Origin: Eutreptiella sp. 'Long Island Sound 2002' | Lineage: Eukaryota; Euglenozoa; Euglenophyceae; Eutreptiales; Eutreptiaceae | NCBI GenBank assembly: GCA_964036045.1 | Contig: OZ038381.1 | Span: forward strand, 142,886,096 to 142,950,095 | Direction: 5' to 3' | DNA: 64,000 nt | Part shown: positions 1-9,915 of the stretch, one piece after another | Layout: each line of letters begins with the position of its first letter | Numbering within the stretch: the stretch's first letter is position 1 | Program-made: the position numbers and the translations under genes | Notes under the pieces: generated by a model | The model's database searches: none | The model's input: only the letters and a program-made list of their open reading frames with translations | What the model was told of the DNA's origin: nothing

Positions 1-632
1 TGGGCCTAGGTATTGGGATCTAGGCGTCCGTTTGGGCAATTCTGAGGGGTGGAAACCACAAAAAGTTGGGGGTTGCGGGTGGAGTAGGTGCCCTGGGATT
101 CTTATTTTGAGCCATGTAGCCAAAGATATGGCCTATTCTTGGTTTGTGGCTGTCGGCATTTGGGGCTTTTGGGGGCCTTTTCGGGCCGTTTCCGGGACAT
201 ATCATGGAGTTAGAGGGCCGCAAAGAGCTCATTGACACAAGGAAGTCAAGCCGCACGGGAAGTGTACCCACCGTTTCCCTTCATTTGGCCGTTTTGAATG
301 TGTTCCAGGGCTTTTTTGGCCCAATAATGGCTGTTTTGGGAATTGCAGCTTTTGAAACTGAGGTCCGCGACTTGCGAATCCCCTTACCGGCCGCCACCGT
401 TGAGTTTCTTGCTCAAACTTGGTGTGATTGTACTTCACACCCATAGGTATCATCCACCAAAATTTCACCCAAATCTGAAGCACCACAACGGAGGTCTGAT
501 TTTTTCCCATTTCGCGCGTGCTGCTTGCTGCTTGCTGCTTGCTGCTTGCTGCTAAACCTGGTAGGTCCACCCTAGACCCTAAAAAGGGTTATAAAACCAA
601 GACTGGTTCCACCAGCTCGGTGACCCTAGGGC
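1..632 (+). repeat. Dispersed repeat family A, copy at window start (truncated by window edge)
   Basis: This stretch aligns by eye along its whole length with 30,660-31,312, and more loosely with 12,780-13,460 and 17,500-18,050. Shared landmarks in order are the GAGGGGTGGAAACCAC motif, a stretch around GGTTTG, GGAGTTAGAGGG, a block around GAGGTCCG, CACCCATAGGTA, a CTTGCTGC microsatellite (about 520-555) and the end motif AGCTCGGTGACCCTA. No reading frame is maintained between copies, so I treat it as non-coding repeat. The left end is cut by the window. Confidence 0.8.
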
Positions 633-875
633 TAACCCGCCCCTTCACCCGCTGCCCGGACGCCCCCTTGACCCCCGGCTAGCCCCCTCCCTGACCCCCG
701 GCAGGAACCCCCCCCGGACCCCTGGCAGGAACACCCCCCCCCGACCCCCGGTTGGACCCCCCACCAACAGCCCCCCCCCCCCCCCCCCCCCCATACACAC
801 ACACACAAGTTTTGACAAATAGCGGGGGGGGGGGGTTGCATCAGGACCAGCTGTAGTTGCCCCCCCCTGCAGGCA
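633..875. repeat. Low-complexity C/G-rich tract with (CA)n
   Basis: Degenerate repeats of a CCCCCGG-CCCCTGGCAGGAA-like unit run from about 650 to 750. A C-run of roughly 20 bases and a short (CA)n follow at 770-807, then a G-run at about 825-835. Open frames here (for example 632-883 on the minus strand) encode glycine-only low complexity and are not credible genes. Confidence 0.8.
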
Positions 876-1363
876 GTGGGCATTTCACCTAGGGCAATCA
901 GCGGGGGATGTGGTAGGCATGCTGCCGTTGCTGCTGGACCACAAGCGCGAGAAGTAGGGTTAGGGTGGGACTGTACAAACGCGAGCGGAGGAATGCGTAC
1001 GGTATGGTGGACCTATCCAGCGTCGCGCACCTCTAGCGCGAGGCGGGCGTCAACGCGCGCCGTTAGCAGCGACCCTTAAGGTGGGGCCGGATACCGTTGG
1101 TAAACGCTAGAGGACCCAATTTCGTTGTAGCCTATAACTTCTAGCCTACATGGTCAAGGCTAGACGAGATCATAAGTAAAACGATAGAATGTCCACAAAG
1201 AAGTGCCATTTTGTTCATCGTCCCCCCGTTTACGCTTGCTATTGCCTATAGTGCATTCTCCCATGTTCATGGCTCACACACTTAGATATTTCATTTTCTT
1301 TGCAATGAAACGTACCTCGACTTCCCCCTTAGCACCCTCCTCAACCGGGAGGATACTTCCCTT
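876..1363. other. Unassigned intergenic sequence
   Basis: I find no gene or repeat boundary. It contains scattered CTAG-bearing motifs (CGCTAGAG, CTTCTAGCC, GGCTAGAC at 1,105-1,165), resembling the motif clusters at 3,315-3,385 and 5,985-6,070. Confidence 0.4.
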
Positions 1364-3296
1364 TTGTCTATGGCACTACGCGACTTGAGTGGGCCTACTA
1401 GCCTCAAGGATGAGCGGGTGGGCCATTACTCGGCCGCGTGGGCGGTATCATGCCCCCCAGCACGGCGGCAATTCAACAACGCCATCAAGTATGTGAACAC
1501 CGCCACTTGCACCCAAACTACGGGTGAGGCATGCAAGGCCGCCGCTAAGGCACACGCCGCCTCCGTACTCCCCCCCAACGCGATATGTGACCCCCAAGTC
1601 CCCGTGGACGACCCTCCCGGAGCTCTACACGGTCCGCAAGTTGGAGTACCACCGCACCGTCCCCGGTGGCCCCTTCTCCCGGCAGATTTGCAGCTAGCGG
1701 GACTTCCAAGCCCGTTGGAAAACGTTGGTTGCCCACGTTGCATTAGGTGGCCCCGTTGCCATAGTGTTGCCCAAGGCCTCCAGGATCCCATGGCCCTTCG
1801 CCTCATGAGTCAACTAGATCCTCTCCCGGCCGGGCATGGTGCGGTCAATCAATCGCTCCTTCCCGTTGACATTTATCATCCAGGGGGATGCCTAACCTAT
1901 GGCCGGGGGCCGTTGGACCCAACTCACCATCTCCTTGGCCAACGTAGACGGCTTCGCCCGCTCCGCCGCGGGCCTTTGGGTGTTGAGCATGGCCAATTGC
2001 GATGACAAGGCCATGGACACCCTTGGGACGTTGTGGAAGACCAATTGGGAGGTCTCCTCTCACTTAGTGCCTTTCACTCGTTCTAATTTCGTTCTAGTTA
2101 GCCTCAGACACCGCTTGCTAAATCCTTGGCTAGAGTAGACTAGAATGAAATCAACAACCCCCAATGCCGCGTGTTTAGGCATTTCAAGAGATCATCAACA
2201 CGGGCCTCATCCAATTGAGGGCCTCCAAGGAGGAGGCAAAGGCGATCCTCGGGCAGATATCAACCGTGGACGCGGAGGGTGATTGTGGTGTCCACATTAC
2301 CCGAAGTGGGCCCCATGTTCAACCAGGGGATACGGAAAAAAGAAAAGATCACTTGGGGCGCAAATGCTATGCTGTGCACCATGGAGGGTGATGAGGCCCA
2401 CTACACAGCCTTCCTCCCGGGGACGCCTTCTTTGCAAGCCGCCAGTAGAAGTATGCACCCAGTTTGGAAATTGCCGAGTGGCTGGGTCGTCTGGTGAACT
2501 TTGCACTTGATGATGGCCATTGGCCGCTTGTTGGTGGAGTTTGCCGACCGCGACGATAGGGGGGTCACCCCTTCGCTCCACTTGCAAGTGATTTTGTCTG
2601 ACGGGCGTGCAGGTTGAAGCGTTTACGGGGTAGCTGCCCCCGATGGGGAAGAAACGGCCAATTTTTTTGAGGCATGCCCGATATTGCTAGGTGCCTTGGT
2701 AAAAGACCGGACTCAGCCAAATACAATGCCGCTGAGACCGTGAGGGACCTGCTCCAGGCCCTCTATTTTACATATAACGGTCCTAACCCGTTGAATCATG
2801 CCGCACGAGCGCAGGATTTCCGCCGTCACTGCACTCTTGGTACGGCATCATGGTATCTACTTATCCTTGAGCAGGATGTAGAGGCCATTTGGCGGAACAT
2901 TTGGCCGTTTCAGTTGGCCATGTTTTGTGGTGACATTTCAAAAAGCCTCAACCGCTTCCCGAAACATGGGCATAACGAGCACAACAATGAGGGGCGGGGG
3001 GGGCTTTCAAGGGGAGGGGGAAGATGAGGTGTCAGGGCGGAAACGGTTGGCCATCCAGAGGGAGGCCACTGTGCAAGCAAAACGTGTGACTTGGATTCTT
3101 GCATACTTCGATGCGTCTTGGGTTGTGCACAGGGGGCCACGGTCGGAAGTTCCATGCTCGGGTAGGGATGCCATGGAGGTGAGGAGGTACGAGGGCCACA
3201 TGCAGGCTTCCCTTGGGCAGAGCGCTCTTCCTCATCATGGCCAAACCAAATGCCACGCTAATCGAGTGAATTGTGGGGTAGATATTTGGCCGTGAT
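1364..3296 (+). pseudogene. Decayed protein-coding gene, unknown family, possibly transposase-related
   Basis: Continuous protein-like sequence can be followed on the plus strand only by changing frame and passing stops. Segments are about 1,366-1,570; about 1,600-2,138 (stops TAG 1,695, TGA 1,806, TAG 1,815, TAA 1,893); 2,190-2,385; 2,515-2,700 (one TGA); 2,674-2,990; and a last frame from about 2,990 to 3,296. Frame changes coincide with homopolymers, for example C-rich 1,570-1,577 and the G-run near 2,995. Readable patches include GGRWTQLTISLANVDGF, TPSLHLQVILSDGRAG and GDISKSLNRFPKHGHNEHNN. The last patch vaguely recalls the C-terminal part of eukaryotic transposases, but I cannot name the family. 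Both transitions to stop and indels are present, so this copy is dead. Composition of the patches (mixed hydrophobic and charged, Trp/Tyr present) is the evidence that it was once coding. Confidence 0.5.
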
Positions 3297-3314
3297 GTAG
3301 GGAACCGTTATAGC

Positions 3315-3385
3315 GTTGATCTAGGCAGCGCGATCGGTCGCTAGAAAAGCGCTAGAACACCGCTAGAAAAGTTGCGCACAACGTC
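3315..3385. repeat. Cluster of CGCTAGAA-type motifs (left of the 3.5-5.7 kb gene)
   Basis: Three near-identical CGCTAGAA motifs occur within 45 bp (about 3,338-3,370). A second cluster lies at 5,985-6,070 in mostly inverted orientation. The pair flanks the decayed gene at 3,480-5,690 and may be the subterminal repeats of an old DNA element. Confidence 0.45.
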
Positions 3386-3479
3386 GCTAAAGCGGTGCCG
3401 CAGATTTTTCCTTAACAACGCCATACAACCAACTTAGTGGCGCGGCTGCTACAGCAACCCCAACCCTAGCCGCAGCCCC

Positions 3480-5690
3480 AAACCAAACCCCAAGCCTAAC
3501 TTCCTCCTCCTCTCTTGCCCCCCGCGCCGCCAAGAAAACCGCTGCAGTGGTAAACGGGGACCCGGAGGAGGCGGCGGAGGTGGTGGAGATTGAGGTGGAG
3601 GGCAAGGGGATGAGAAAGGGAAGAAAACACGGCCCTGACGAGCTCGAGGACCTGGTGGGGCTGGAAGCCGAGCTCCTAAGGCTCTCCAGTTCCTTCGGGC
3701 AACAACGGGCAGCAAGGTCCCGTGAACCGGGCAGAGGAAGGTGAGGCAAGGGGAGGGTAGGAGGGGCGGGGTTGTGTGCGGCAGGGGAGGGGTAGCGTGC
3801 AGACTGGGCGGGGGACAATCTGGAGAAGGCGCAAAAGAAGGCAAAGGAGCAGAAGGCAAACGTGGATCATTTGGAGAGGACGGTGCTGCAGTTGTAGGAA
3901 TGGGTTGGTCGGGGTAGGAATGTGAACGAGGAGGCGGAAGAGGGGTGGTGGAGGTGGAGAAGGGGAGTGAAGAAGGAGGTGGAGGCACAGGTGGTGGAGA
4001 AGAGGGTAGAGGTTTCAGGCATGGCGGGTTGAGGGAGGTTTAGGGTAACCGGGCGGCCCGGGCCATCATGGACATGCCTTGGGACCCCGTATCGTAGCAG
4101 GCCCGGATCCCCCGGCCCTCAACCACCCCCTTCTCTTGCCCCCTGAGAGTTCCATTCTGGGCTGCCCGTTTTGTGATGCACCGCGTGCATCACAACATTT
4201 TTGGGGCACGGGAGTTGGGTGTGGGTGGACAAGCGAGGGGTCCACCAGGACAAACCCCTACGGCCCGGGGTCTCGAGGATATGGTACTCGAAGATGGAAA
4301 TGCCGGGGGGGAAGAAGCGACAACCGGCCCTCCTTTCGGAGAAGGGGGTGAAGACGTTTAAAATGGCCCAATTCGACGCCTTCTCCGCGGACATCAAGAG
4401 GAGGGGGAGGGGGCATTTGCGGTACCCTTGCCATTGTTGGGAGGCCATGCGGCTGGGGGTTATGCACGTATCAGGGTGGATGTGGGAATGGTGTCCGACG
4501 TGGTCCGAGATCATGGGGGTTCGCGGGTGAGACCCCTCGGCGGCCAACCGGGGGCCGTATGCCGAATTGCTGCACGGCATCACCTCCCGCGCCAACCCCA
4601 AGCCCAATACCCCCAGCAAGCCCGCAACCGGGGGACCCTTGCTGCCACACCCCCCCAACCCCCGGGACGCTTTCACCAAGGCCCCGGGGACAATCCGCCC
4701 CACCCTCGACACGCAAGACACACGCGGTGGGGACCCCCGCGGGATGTGGGTTGAGATGCGCAAAGAAGGGAGAGAGACGCACCTCCAGGGGGTCACCGAG
4801 CTAAGCGGCATGTTGCGGAGGGACCCCGGCATGGCCCTCTCGGTGTTGTATGGGTTGGGAAGCTGGGAGGCGGGGCGGAGCGGGGAAGGAGACGGCCCCG
4901 CAGCGCAAGGGTCGCGTGACAGCGGGGGAGGACGGGCACGCCTGCAGCAACAGCAGCCAGAGCAGCAGCATGAGCAGCAGCAGCATCACCACCACCACCA
5001 CCAGCACCAACACCAGCAGCGGTGCGAAGGTCCCCCCCAAGGCCCCCGAGCCCCCCCCCCCCCCCCCCCAAGGCCCCAAAAAAGCCGAAGAAGCCCAACC
5101 ATTTTGAGAGTAGCGGGGAAGAAGCCCCCCCCGAACCCCATCCCAAGCCCAAAGCGAGGCCCACCCCAAAACCCCAGGCAAGTCACCCTCGGAAAAAAGG
5201 GGCCACAACCCCTATGGGATTGTTTGCCCCTGTGGGGGACACCCGGGATGTCCCTTCGGCGGAGGGGGGCAACGGAGGGACCATATGTGTTAGGGGACTG
5301 GTATTAGGGGACTGGGATGAGGACCTGAACCCGCAGGACTGGTGGGTGGTGTCCCAGGGGTTCAAAGGGGAGCGGGGGAGGAAAGGAAAGAAGGGGGAGA
5401 AGACGAAGAGAGAGAAAGAGGGGGCACCTTCTAGGCCGGGGGAGCTGCTCTTCCGCACTCGTAGGTAGGCGGAGGCCAACACCTGGGACGCCTTGGAGGA
5501 GGGTGACGATGGGAACAACGAAGATGACGTGGGGGTCGGGGTAGACGATCAGGGAGAGGAGGGCGAAAAGCGGGTTGAGGAGGGGGGTGACAAGGGGGGT
5601 GAGAGGGAAGGGGACACGGGGGGTGAGAAGGGGGGTGCCGGGAGCAAAGATTCGCCCCAGCAATCCCCCACCACGCAGGAGGTGTAGCCT
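3480..5690 (+). pseudogene. Decayed gag-like or DNA-binding gene of unknown family; distant paralogue of the gene at 7,449-8,776
   Basis: Plus-strand coding traces, in order: a Glu/Lys-rich stretch (3,547-3,744); a coiled-coil-like stretch (about 3,800-4,030) with an in-frame TAG at 3,895 after LERTVLQL; a globular part (4,201-4,870) with an in-frame TGA at 4,528; a Gln/His-rich microsatellite-encoded linker; then a Pro/Lys/Glu-rich acidic tail (5,022-5,686) with an in-frame TAG at 5,466. Matches to the gene at 7,449-8,776 are MALSVLYGLGSWEAG versus LAATLMGLHGLLDWET, RDAFTKAP versus RDTFTDTR, and KPNHFESSGEE versus KRKFSFESSDKS, all in the same order. At least one frame change is needed (between 4,870 and 5,020, in the repeat linker). 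The acidic/basic low-complexity tail suggests a nuclear or nucleic-acid-binding protein. No domain is recognised. Confidence 0.45.
4941..5021. repeat. (CAG/CAC)n microsatellite
   Basis: Imperfect CAG, CAC and CAA triplets run for about 80 bp. In the frame of the surrounding gene they encode Gln/His (or Ser/Thr in the alternative frame), and the frame change of that gene falls in or next to this tract. Confidence 0.85.
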
Positions 5691-5699
5691 GTGGATCGC

Positions 5700-5980
5700 T
5701 ACTCATCAAGCGCTAGAGGGCTAGGAGGCTAATTGGACTAAGCAGGCTAGTCGGGCTACCCCGCCACCAAGTGACCTGGCGCTGGCCCGCCAAATGATCT
5801 TCCAATTAACCTATGGCAAGGGGGCGGCGAACCGGGTTAAACAGGGGCCTGGGGCCGGGGGGCCGGGGGGGGGGGGGGGGAGGGGCAAGCGCTCCGGGAG
5901 TCGGGACGAGCAGCGCCACGGCTAGCCATGGTAGCAGGGACAGCTTCTGTTTGAGGAGTGGCAGAGCATTAATATAAATT
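5700..5980. other. Unassigned spacer with G-run
   Basis: No gene is seen. It contains a run of about 14 G at 5,867-5,880 and short CTAG-rich segments (5,710-5,750). Confidence 0.4.
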
Positions 5981-5984
5981 GTGC

Positions 5985-6070
5985 CAGCGTCGTTCTAGCG
6001 AAGCCTTCTAGCGACGTTTGAGCAAGTTCTAGCGGCGCTCGATAGAACGTCGTTAGAACGCCCCTAGAAG
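5985..6070. repeat. Cluster of TTCTAGCG/CGCTAGAA-type motifs (right of the 3.5-5.7 kb gene)
   Basis: At least four TTCTAGCG-like motifs occur in 85 bp, mostly inverted relative to the cluster at 3,315-3,385. Together they could mark the subterminal ends of an old element of about 2.75 kb. Confidence 0.45.
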
Positions 6071-6211
6071 AAAATTATTTTCCACTCCGAATTCAGGTGA
6101 AAGCAGTGAAATTGTGAAAAACAAACCATGGGCCCCCGGGTGCGGATAAGGGGGTCCAAGTTGCAACCCTCAAAGTAGCCGCCACTTACCCCCACGGGTG
6201 AGGGTAGCCCC

Positions 6212-6276
6212 TCCTTTTTTCGATTCTAGCCTTCTAGCGCCAATTGGGCTAGAACGGAATTCGGTCTTCTAGTATG
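6212..6276. repeat. Left member of a ~65-bp direct repeat flanking repeat B copy 3
   Basis: It is nearly identical to 6,781-6,845: both run from CCTTTTTTC through GCCTTCTAGCGCCA and GGCTAGAACGGAATTCGGTC. The repeat-B fragment lies exactly between the two. Confidence 0.8.
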
Positions 6277-6781
6277 TCCTTGCCACCTTGAGCAACCCGA
6301 TGCAGCTGAGCTGCACAGCCACTGAAACTTCGCTGCACTTCGGGGACGCAAAGATTGCAGGCTTTTGAGCAACCATTGAACTCAACCTAGTTTAGGAGGG
6401 CTGTATGCGGCACGTGTTGTGACGTGAGTGGCAGCCATAAGGTCTAGACAACATGCCTTTCTAGGCATCGTGCCCTAAGTGTTGTTGTTGTTGCTGAAGG
6501 GTGTACAAGTACCTGTGCACAAACATGCCCATCCAATGCCATGACACTCGGTGTTAACATGTTCAGAACGAGCACACCCTGGCAGCAGTCCTTGTTGGAG
6601 ATGACAGAATCGGAGTACTCTGGGTGACTGTTGGCACCTCCCGAGAATGACAAGCACTAGTAGTAGACATGATGGTGGAAAGCACTGGGAAGCGCACACC
6701 TCTCTTTCTGAGTGAATTATTGGTTTCATCATTTTTCTTGATAGCAAATGCAAATTCCATCATCCAATAGCCTCCAACGCC
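6277..6781 (+). repeat. Repeat family B, copy 3 (truncated)
   Basis: It aligns with 11,490-11,995 and 15,985-16,490 at over 90 percent identity by eye. It lacks the first ~300 bp and last ~110 bp present in the other two copies. A 69-aa minus-strand frame (6,444-6,653) is open in all three copies. With so few differences between copies, that is weak evidence for coding. Confidence 0.85.
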
Positions 6782-6845
6782 CTTTTTTCCGTTCTAGCCT
6801 TCTAGCGCCATCTAGGCTAGAACGGAATTCGGTCTTGTAGTGTGT
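6781..6845. repeat. Right member of the ~65-bp direct repeat
   Basis: Partner of 6,212-6,276; see that entry. The pair could be a long target duplication or a pre-existing tandem repeat into which B was placed. Confidence 0.8.
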
Positions 6846-7025
6846 GCCAAGGGCAGTCTTATTGACGGCGGAGGGATCCATGAGGGCGTGGAAAGTGGGG
6901 GTCTTCCCAAGGTCACTCCTAGGGCATAGCTTGTACCTCTACAACGAGGTATAGTACATGGCGCTTGTGGGGCGCAAGTATAACGGACTCCTGAGCGTGT
7001 GAAGCAACGGGTAGACTTCACCCTA

Positions 7026-9072
7026 GTGACCTAGATTAAACCCAATATATTTAATATCTGGCCAAGAATTAACACGTTAATCTCAAGTTTCAATTTTTTT
7101 AGGGGGGGTTAGGGGGTTTCCCGTGAAAATTATGACCCCCATGGGTTGCCTTACGGGCTTGGGTGTCATTTCCCCCCGGGGGTTGGTGGGGGGGTCCTAC
7201 CCATGTGGTTGTTTCAAAATGTTAAAATGGCTCTCGGCTATAATTTTTGTTTTTAATTTTTCCATTAATATTTGAAAAGTTCAAAATTAAAGGGTCGCCG
7301 GCATTAATATTAATCTCACAAATATTCAGTCATTTCCCCAAATTGTAACCCTCCTAACAATGGCGAAACGGAACATGGAATGCATCATGTGTGTGTTTAT
7401 GTTTGTTGTCCATGGCCATTCTGGCCCATTGTGTCCCTATCCGGGCCCTCATACCTCATGGGAGCCCGTGTTGGGGTCCCACATCTTCGTGGGTCCGGAT
7501 GGGGGGTTAGTGGGGTTAGTGGGGCTAGTTGGGTTAGTGGGTTCGGTGGTAGGGTTTGCGTTCGGGGGGTTAGACGCTTCGTTTGTGGGGGTGGGGGGTT
7601 TCGCCTTCTTTTGGCCCGCCGCCCGGGCCTCTTCCCGGTGCCGCTCGGCCTCCTCGGGGGTGGGGAAGAGGAGGGAGCGGCTCACCTCGTAGAGGGTGGT
7701 CCCGCCCGGGTATTCCACCTAAACGGCACCGTACTTCCGCCCGTGGATACCACGGACGGTGCCCCTCTCTACCTCTTTGGGGTAGGGTACGTGGACAACC
7801 GTCCCGACGATCGGATCCCGGGGACGGTGGTCCTTCTTCTCGCCACCCTTGGGGGTGTCGGTCTTGGTGGGGGGGGGGCTTCCGGTGGCGGTCTTGGGGG
7901 GGTTGGTGGGTTTCGGGGCGGGCACGGCCTTCGTAGGCCGTGCGGTGGTTGTGGTGGGGGGGCGTTTGGGCCTTTTGGGCCGGGGGATCGCCCCGTCGTC
8001 GCTTTTGTCGGACGACTCGAAAGAAAACTTTCGTTTCTTGGGGGCAGGTTGGGGGGGTTGGGCTTTGCTTGGGGGGGGGGTTTCGGCGGTGGTGGTGGAC
8101 GCTTCCCCCCCCTCCCCCCCCTCCTCCCCCTCGCTCAGCCCGCCCCCTCGCATGCTCCCCCACATCTCCTCATCCTCCCCCCCCGCATACCCCACCTCCT
8201 GCATCCGAGCCCACTCCCTGGGCCGGAAGTGGCGCGGCGCCACCCATACGCCGCTCACCATGCGCGAAGTCTCCCAATCGAGGAGACCGTGGAGGCCCAT
8301 GAGGGTAGCGGCCAAGAGCGCTCACTCGCGGGGGGATCGAGCACGGACACGGGTGGTTGTAGGTCAAGGGGGGTGGCCAACTCCTTCCGCGTGTCCGTGA
8401 ACGTATCCCGAGTGGGGATGGGGCGGGGGAACGAGAGGCCCGTTGCGGCCGTGTAGGCCGACCCCCGGCGGCTCATGTACTCCGACACGTGCCGGAAGCC
8501 GAGATTGGGGACGTTCAAGTCCATGAGGAGGCCGATGAGGTCCGGGGCCGGGAAGAGGTGGGAGGCATATTGCTTCACCGCGTCCACTTGCTTAGTACGA
8601 ATAAGGGAGGGGTAGCCAACCTGCATGGCCTCGGACCATCGGGCCCGGGCCAAAGGGGATGAGGCCACCCACTCACCAAGGAGTTGGGAGACCAAAGGGT
8701 CCGGCAAACTCTTGGCCCCACTCAAACGCACGCGCGTCATGTTAAGCTCGGTAAGGGTGTCCCGAGAGAAAGGCATAACAAGGGCTATACAAAGGAACGT
8801 GATGGTGCGGAGGGGGGGGGGATGTGGGCAACCGGAAGGGGGGTGTCCAAGACACCCACCAACACAACATTGGAACCTCTCTACTATACTGTTGTGCAAC
8901 AATATACCACGTAACACCCCTTATAGGTCCGCATATGTGCATGGAAAAATGGGTACAAATGGCCCAATCGCAAAAATTTGACGTTAACCTCTTAATATTT
9001 GCGAGATTAAAATATTAACACCTTCATATATGAAAAATTAAAAATTAACACATTGACTTTAATCTAGATCAC
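7026..9072. mobile_element. Putative ~2.05-kb element with terminal inverted repeats
   Basis: The outermost 15 bases GTGACCTAGATTAAA (7,026-7,040) are matched 14/15 by the reverse complement of 9,058-9,072. Further in, AT-rich subterminal motifs (TTAATCTC followed by AAGTTT or CAAATATT) occur at 7,067-7,090, about 7,295-7,315 and inverted at about 8,990-9,020. The ends are AT-rich against a GC-rich interior that carries one minus-strand gene. I see no convincing target-site duplication, so this is not a proven transposon. The enclosed protein does not look like a known transposase, so the element would be non-autonomous or of unknown type. Confidence 0.45.
7449..8776 (-). pseudogene. Unknown gene inside the TIR element; one frameshift and one in-frame TAG
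   Basis: The ATG at 8,776 opens MPFSRDTLTELNMTRV. The frame runs to about 8,330, where a C-run (GATCCCCCC on this strand) coincides with a shift to the frame of 8,315-7,722. A TAG at 7,719-7,721 then separates GIHGRKYGAV from VEYPGGTTLYEV, and the same frame continues to about 7,449. The N-terminal third is globular and mostly helical-looking. The middle is Glu/Gly then Pro/Lys/Thr-rich with basic clusters (PKKRKFSFESS resembles a nuclear localisation signal). The GTVVHVPYP ... GTVRGIHGRKYGAV ... VEYPGG stretch reads like a small beta-barrel (SH3/Tudor/chromo-type) fold, which is inference only. The C-terminus is an Asn/Pro/Thr repeat encoded by a minisatellite (7,500-7,570). Plus-strand ORFs here (up to 358 aa) are Gly-rich shadows. 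It is related to the gene at 3,480-5,690. Confidence 0.5.
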
Positions 9073-9915
9073 CGGGGCATGGTCAACACGGAGGCGCATT
9101 GTGACGACGCCGTCGTGCCTGCGGCGTTGGAGGAGCTGCTAGAAGAGAGGTCTCAACCAACAAGACGTGATGCCCGTGCATTTGCGAATTTGGCACCTGC
9201 CGTGGAATAAGACATCGAATGGAGCAGGCACACGGGGACCACGATAGCCATCAAGCACGTATTGTATTGGAAGGCCCAACAACACACAAAGCGGCAGGGC
9301 ATCTGGGTACAAGGCTGTGGAACAGGGTCCGGGCAGCAGTGGTGGAGTGGGCCTCGGCGACCATCCATGTCATGAGGATGCGGGACGTGGCTGAGGTGTT
9401 CACGGAGCAGGTCCTAGCACAGTTGCCAGCCCACACACAGGGGGTGCTGCCGGGAGAGGCGGATATCTACTGTATGGCAGCCCCCATGGGGCGTTTTTGG
9501 AGACAAAAAAAAAGTACACTTCAAGCTGGCTAGGAAACATGGGCGGCAGCAATGCTAGGGAGGGATGTGGCACTTTACTCGGACCCCCGGGTTGGGACAA
9601 CCAAAATGTGGGGTGGATGCGGAGGGGGCCTAGTGACCGGGGTGGGCGCCAATTGGTGGGGCACGGCGGTTTCCCTTGGGAGGACGGGATGGACAACCCA
9701 ACGGCCGAGCTGATGGGGGTAGCGCTAGACCGGCATGTCATGGAGCTCTTACGCAACATGGGAGGCCGGTCCATAGAGCAAACTGTAAGACACACAAGCG
9801 GCGCCGGCACTAGGCGAGTCGCCAACGGAGAGACGGCGCACCTTCTGCGAAGGGTGCCACTATGGTCAGTCGGTAAAGTGGCAGCGGCACACTCGTGGGT
9901 GAAGTCTCACTAGGA
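9073..9915 (+). pseudogene. Decayed coding sequence, unknown
   Basis: Protein-like sequence starts directly outside the right TIR. About 9,080-9,215 reads ALEELLEERSQPTRRD and ends at a TAA. 9,219-9,530 in another frame reads RVRAAVVEWASATIHV and RDVAEVFTEQVLAQLP. 9,497-9,913 in a third frame reads NPTAELMGVALDRHVMELL. At least two frame changes are needed, one beside the A-run at 9,506-9,514. I recognise no family. Confidence 0.35.

Noticed and set aside
6444-6653. 69-aa conserved minus-strand gene in repeat B
   Set aside because: It is open in three copies, but they are over 90 percent identical at DNA level, so openness is expected. An overlapping 92-aa frame is equally open, and no motif is seen.
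7380-8456. 358-aa plus-strand frame
   Set aside because: It is Gly/Val/Arg low complexity. The minus strand of the same stretch reads as a structured protein with a paralogue at 3.5-5.7 kb.
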